Of a stretch of 18,488 nucleotides of DNA, positions 15,301-18,488 are shown piece by piece. Under the pieces are notes generated by a model, which worked only from the letters and a program-made list of their open reading frames with translations, made no database searches and was not told the origin of the DNA. Source of the DNA: Clostridiales bacterium (lineage in GTDB: Bacteria; Bacillota; Clostridia; Oscillospirales; Oscillospiraceae); assembly GCA_003533405.1 (NCBI GenBank), contig DQDL01000094.1:6663-25150 (forward strand), written 5' to 3'. A program made the translations under genes and the position numbers. Positions within the stretch are counted from its first letter, which is position 1, and each line of letters begins with the position of its first letter.

Positions 15301-16005
15301 ATGTATAACACAATAATCGTTGAGGACGACCTGATGGTCTGCTCTATACTGACAAAGCAGTTCGGCCGCTTTCCGCAGCTTGCACTCACCGGCAATTTCA
15401 GACGCTGTGTCGATGCGCTTGAGTATATCACTGGGCATCCGGACGATACGGAGCTTATCGTGCTCGATTATTATATGCCCGGCATGAACGGTATTGAGTT
15501 TTTGTCGGAGCTCAGAAAAACAAATACCGATGTGCAGGTCATAATGATAACCTCGGCAGACGAGTATTCGGTCATCCGCTCCGCTATGTGCTACGGCATA
15601 TGCGACTATATCCTAAAGCCATTTAACAGCGCAAGGCTCGAAAAGGCGGTAGCCAAGTTCTGCACCGTCATGAAGCTAAAGAACGATACCCATGTCTGGA
15701 CGCAGGACAAGATCGATATACTTCTTTGCCCGCATAAGCGCTATAACACCGAGGGCGAAACGGCAAAGCTCGGCACAAGCAAGATAAATGCGGCAACGCT
15801 TTCGCTCGTGCGCAGCTACATGGAAAAGCACGCCGGAAGAAAAATGCCGCTTTCGGAGATAAGCCGAGGGCTCGAGCTTTCAACTGTAACCGTGCGCAGA
15901 TATCTCAAGCATCTCAACAGCCTGGGCGAGGTCAATATAACGCTCGACTGCAAGACCGGAGGCAGACCGTCGGAGATATTCGAGTATAAGGGTGCGGGTG
16001 AATGA
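15301..16005 (+). CDS. CitB/DcuR-like two-component response regulator
   Basis: The 234-residue protein has an N-terminal receiver domain: the acidic pair in VEDD (7-10), phospho-acceptor Asp56 in VLDYYMPGMNG, Thr84 in MITSA and Lys106 in LKPF. The C-terminal third is a winged helix-turn-helix (about 180-228, with LSEISRGLELSTVTVRRYLK) of the type in CitB/DcuR/DpiA/MalR regulators, so it is a DNA-binding activator. GGAG lies 7 bases before the ATG. Family members usually sit beside a CitA/DcuS-like sensor kinase; none is in view. Instead its stop overlaps the start of an HPt protein gene (ATGA, 16002-16005), which suggests phosphate reaches it through a relay. It may control its own operon. 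Confidence 0.9.
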   Translation: MYNTIIVEDDLMVCSILTKQFGRFPQLALTGNFRRCVDALEYITGHPDDTELIVLDYYMPGMNGIEFLSELRKTNTDVQVIMITSADEYSVIRSAMCYGICDYILKPFNSARLEKAVAKFCTVMKLKNDTHVWTQDKIDILLCPHKRYNTEGETAKLGTSKINAATLSLVRSYMEKHAGRKMPLSEISRGLELSTVTVRRYLKHLNSLGEVNITLDCKTGGRPSEIFEYKGAGE

Positions 16006-16355
16006 TGAAGGATATAAAAAGCACATATACTCTTGCCGGAAACGACTATGACGGCGCACTAAACCGAACGGCAGGCGATGAGGAGCTTCTCTTGAGCCTG
16101 TTTGATATGTTCTTAAACGATAAAAGCTGGCAGGAGCTCAATGCCGCCATGGCAAACGGTGATGCAAAATCTGCCTTTGCGGCTGCCCACTCGCTCAAGG
16201 GCAGCAGCGGAATGCTCGGCATGACAAAGCTTTTTGAAGCAATGCGCCCCTTGGCAGAAGCCCTCCGCGGCGGGGATATTGCGCTTGCAAAGAGGCTGTT
16301 TCCCGTAGCTGAGCGTGAGTATAAAGCTGTGACGGAGCTTATCAAAACTCTATGA
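16002..16355 (+). CDS. HPt-domain phosphotransfer protein
   Basis: The 117-residue protein is a single histidine-phosphotransfer four-helix bundle. The signature AAHSLKGSSGMLG (61-73) carries phospho-acceptor His63 and the usual Lys66 and Gly67. HPt proteins carry phosphate between a hybrid kinase and a response regulator. Here the gene is coupled by ATGA overlaps to a CitB-like regulator upstream and a membrane methyltransferase-like gene downstream. ATG 16002 gives an MMKD start; ATG 16005 would give MKD and cannot be excluded. No kinase is encoded in the window, so the phosphate donor must lie downstream of the window edge or elsewhere. Confidence 0.88.
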   Translation: MMKDIKSTYTLAGNDYDGALNRTAGDEELLLSLFDMFLNDKSWQELNAAMANGDAKSAFAAAHSLKGSSGMLGMTKLFEAMRPLAEALRGGDIALAKRLFPVAEREYKAVTELIKTL

Positions 16356-16864
16356 AAATGCTTGTATTGGGCGTCATAGCCTTTGCCGTAATGGCGATAG
16401 GCGACCTTAACGATGCCTTTTTTAAAAAGAGACCGATCAAGCTGTGCTTTCCCTTGGGACTTGTTATGCTGTGCCTAGCAACGGCGGCAAGGCTCGATTT
16501 TGCAAAGCTCAGTGTTTTGTGGTGTGCAGCGGCAGCGGTGTTTTTGGTGCTGGAGCTGTATGCGCTGTTCGGTTCATTTTCCGTGAGTGAGGCGTATACT
16601 GCGACCGATGTACCGAGACAGACATGCGACAATGGACTGTATTCACTGTGCAGGCACCCGGGCATACCCCTGTTTGCGTGTCTGTATATCTGCCTGCATT
16701 TCGGAGCGGGGCTTCCGCTTTTGGATGCACTGGTGTATATATTCTGCGACCTTCTGCTTGCCGTTTTTGAGGATGCCGTCATTTTCCCGAGGATTTTGGG
16801 CGGATATGACGATTACAAAAAGCGTGTACCATTTATCATACCGAGGTTTTACAGAGATAAATGA
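16352..16864 (+). CDS. Isoprenylcysteine-carboxyl-methyltransferase-like membrane protein
   Basis: The 170-residue protein has about five hydrophobic spans (near 3-17, 29-46, 55-73, 104-122 and 124-142). Its C-terminal half fits the ICMT/PEMT-like membrane methyltransferase fold: GLYSLCRHPG (95-104) with the Arg-His-Pro motif, E140-D141, and GYDDYKKRVPFIIPR (151-165). In known members this region binds S-adenosylmethionine and methylates a lipid-linked or carboxyl substrate at the membrane. Bacteria have no prenylated CaaX proteins, so the true substrate differs and is unknown. It overlaps the HPt gene upstream and the GH3 gene downstream by ATGA. The first half is less typical of the family, so steroid-reductase-like or plain ICMT-related annotation is also possible. 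Confidence 0.7.
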   Translation: MKMLVLGVIAFAVMAIGDLNDAFFKKRPIKLCFPLGLVMLCLATAARLDFAKLSVLWCAAAAVFLVLELYALFGSFSVSEAYTATDVPRQTCDNGLYSLCRHPGIPLFACLYICLHFGAGLPLLDALVYIFCDLLLAVFEDAVIFPRILGGYDDYKKRVPFIIPRFYRDK

Positions 16865-18471
16865 CCTTTCAGAAACAATTAAAAAAGATGACAAAGCATC
16901 AGCTTTGGAACGAATATTGCGGATATCTTGACCTAAGCTTGAGCGAGTATATGTACATACAAAACCGGCTCATGACCGAGCAGATTGAGCTTTGGAGCAA
17001 GTCCCCGCTTGGCAAAAGCATATTAAAGGGCAGCGCTCCCAAGACCATTGAGGAGTTTAGAAAGGCCGTCCCCTTGACGGATTATTTCGACTACGCCGAT
17101 ATACTCTTTACAAGGGATGCTTCACTTTTGCCCGAGCCGCCGGTCATTTGGATAGAAACGACCTGGGAGGGCGGCTTCAGACCCATCAAAATAGCACCCT
17201 ATACCCGCCGGATGCTCGATTCTTACAAGCATAATATCATGGCGATGGCTATGCTCGTGTCGGGAAATGGAAAAGAGGACTTTAACATCAAGCCCGGGCA
17301 TAGATTCCTTTACGGCGGAGCGCCGCTTCCGTACGAAACGGGGCTCATCCCGTCACTCATGAACGAGGAAATGCGCTTTGAGTGGCTGCCCGACAGCGAC
17401 GAGTACGCCGATCTCAGCTTTAGTCAGCGCATGAAAAAGGGCTTCAAAATGGCCTTTAACGGCGGAATTGACTACTTTTTCGCCATGGGAAGCGTCGCAA
17501 ATTACATAACCGAAAACTTCGATAAGCAGATTTCCTCCGGTGGAGGCAGCGGCCGAGTGCAGGTATCGCCCGTCATTGCGGCGAGGTATCTCAAGGCAAA
17601 GATAGCCTGCAAAAAGGAGCACAGGAAGATAAAGCCCGTTGACCTTTTCAGGATAACCGGCTTTGCCTGCACGGGGACCGACGGTAAATGCTACCGTGAC
17701 CGCCTTGCTGATGCTTGGGGCGTAACGCCCGTCGAGGTCGCCGCCGGAACGGAGTCGACCTGCGTCGGCTGCGATACTTGGGAGCAAAAGGGCATGGTGT
17801 TCTTTCCCGACTCGTGCTTTTATGAGTTTATCCCCGAGAGCGAAATGCTAAGAAGTCTTGAAGATCCTAGCTACAAGCCCATGACCTGCCTTATGGACGG
17901 GGTCAAAAAGGGCGGTAATTATGAAATTGTTATAAGCGTTCTGCACGGCGGGGCGTTCATGCGCTACCGCATCGGGGATGTGTACCAGTGCACCGATATC
18001 GGCAAGGACGGCGGCCTGCCGAGGTTCACCTACCTTGACCGTATACCGACCGTCATTGACATTGCCGGATTTACGAGAATAACAGAAAATTCGATAAATG
18101 AGGTCATCAGGATATCCAAGCTCGGCATCGGGGACTGGATAGCCTGCAAGGAGTACGGCGAGAATAACACTCCGTTTCTGCACATGTATCTTGAGGTCAC
18201 ACCCGAGGCACGGGCAAGCGATGTTGTCACAAAGCAGGTGCTGACAGAGCATCTATCCGTGTATTTCAGATATTTTGACAGCGACTATAAGGATCTTAAA
18301 AAGCTTTTAAACATTGAGCCGCTGCAAATTTCCGTTCTGCCCCACGGCTCGATAAGCTCGTTTGAGCAGAAAACCGGCAAGAAGCTTGCCAGGATAAATG
18401 CCGATGCTATTTTAGTTAAAATGCTCATATCAGAATGCGGCATAATAAACGACGAGGGGGAAGAAGCGTGA
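16861..18471 (+). CDS. GH3-family acyl-adenylating (amido synthetase-like) protein
   Basis: The 536-residue protein matches the GH3 family (PF03321), ANL-type enzymes that activate a carboxylate with ATP and, in plants, join it to an amino acid. Visible blocks are the N-terminal helical part (AVPLTDYFDYAD, 69-80), GTES (296-299), FFPDSCFYEFIPESE (314-328), the ribose-binding MRYRIGDV (367-374) and LDRIPTVIDIAGFTRIT (392-408). Length is normal for bacterial members. The phosphate-binding loop, normally SSGTTxGxxK, is altered to ETTWEGGFRPIK (99-110), so activity is uncertain. The start ATG overlaps the upstream stop (ATGA, 16861-16864). Bacterial GH3 functions are mostly unknown. Next to a membrane methyltransferase it may modify a carboxylate that is then methylated or amidated; this is inference. 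Confidence 0.85.
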   Translation: MTFQKQLKKMTKHQLWNEYCGYLDLSLSEYMYIQNRLMTEQIELWSKSPLGKSILKGSAPKTIEEFRKAVPLTDYFDYADILFTRDASLLPEPPVIWIETTWEGGFRPIKIAPYTRRMLDSYKHNIMAMAMLVSGNGKEDFNIKPGHRFLYGGAPLPYETGLIPSLMNEEMRFEWLPDSDEYADLSFSQRMKKGFKMAFNGGIDYFFAMGSVANYITENFDKQISSGGGSGRVQVSPVIAARYLKAKIACKKEHRKIKPVDLFRITGFACTGTDGKCYRDRLADAWGVTPVEVAAGTESTCVGCDTWEQKGMVFFPDSCFYEFIPESEMLRSLEDPSYKPMTCLMDGVKKGGNYEIVISVLHGGAFMRYRIGDVYQCTDIGKDGGLPRFTYLDRIPTVIDIAGFTRITENSINEVIRISKLGIGDWIACKEYGENNTPFLHMYLEVTPEARASDVVTKQVLTEHLSVYFRYFDSDYKDLKKLLNIEPLQISVLPHGSISSFEQKTGKKLARINADAILVKMLISECGIINDEGEEA

Positions 18472-18488
18472 ATGTATCGTATCTTTAT
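18468..18488 (+). CDS. Probable start of a further operon gene, cut by window edge
   Basis: GAGGGGG (18454-18460) lies 7 bases before a GTG at 18468 that overlaps the GH3 stop in GTGA, the same coupling style as the three preceding junctions. Only seven codons are visible (VNVSYLY). An ATG at 18472 in another frame is the alternative start. Nothing can be said of the product. Confidence 0.4.

Overview
The window looks like chromosomal DNA from a Gram-positive anaerobe of the class Clostridia, probably a gut-type Oscillospiraceae/Ruminococcaceae relative. The reasons are mid-range GC, sigma-A type promoters with AGGAG/GGAGG ribosome binding sites, an RsgI-type anti-sigma factor, a surface protein with S-layer homology (SLH) domains, and a HypB GTPase. 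This is an inference from gene content. No rRNA, tRNA, CRISPR array, insertion sequence or phage gene was recognised, and no gene-free stretch exceeds about 225 bases.

Left part (1-5280, all minus strand): envelope and lipid genes. cdsA and a diacylglycerol-kinase-type lipid kinase form a two-gene unit closed by a terminator. A YihY/BrkB-type membrane protein follows. The last gene is a large secreted phosphodiester-glycosidase (NAGPA) protein whose C-terminus runs off the window at base 1. It has its own strong promoter and a 5' leader that folds into a terminator-like hairpin, so it may be controlled by attenuation.

Centre (5504-12704): an ECF sigma factor is translationally coupled to a membrane anti-sigma factor whose extracellular part resembles RsgI. 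A bidirectional terminator separates this pair from a convergent 1823-residue secreted protein made of four GLUG modules, InlB-like repeats and three SLH domains. The sigma/anti-sigma pair could sense the envelope and control surface genes such as its two neighbours, but nothing in the sequence proves that link.

Right part (12879-18488): a membrane-anchored extracellular solute-binding protein is followed closely by hypB. Part of hypB is sharply richer in GC than its flanks. A convergent orphan gene of 103 codons lies beyond a second bidirectional terminator. The last block is the most unusual: a CitB/DcuR-like response regulator, an HPt phosphotransfer protein, an isoprenylcysteine-methyltransferase-like membrane protein and a GH3-family adenylating enzyme. 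Each is joined to the next by a 4-base ATGA overlap, and a further gene probably starts by a GTGA overlap at the window edge. This looks like one phosphorelay-linked unit for activation and methylation of an unknown small molecule or lipid-linked substrate.
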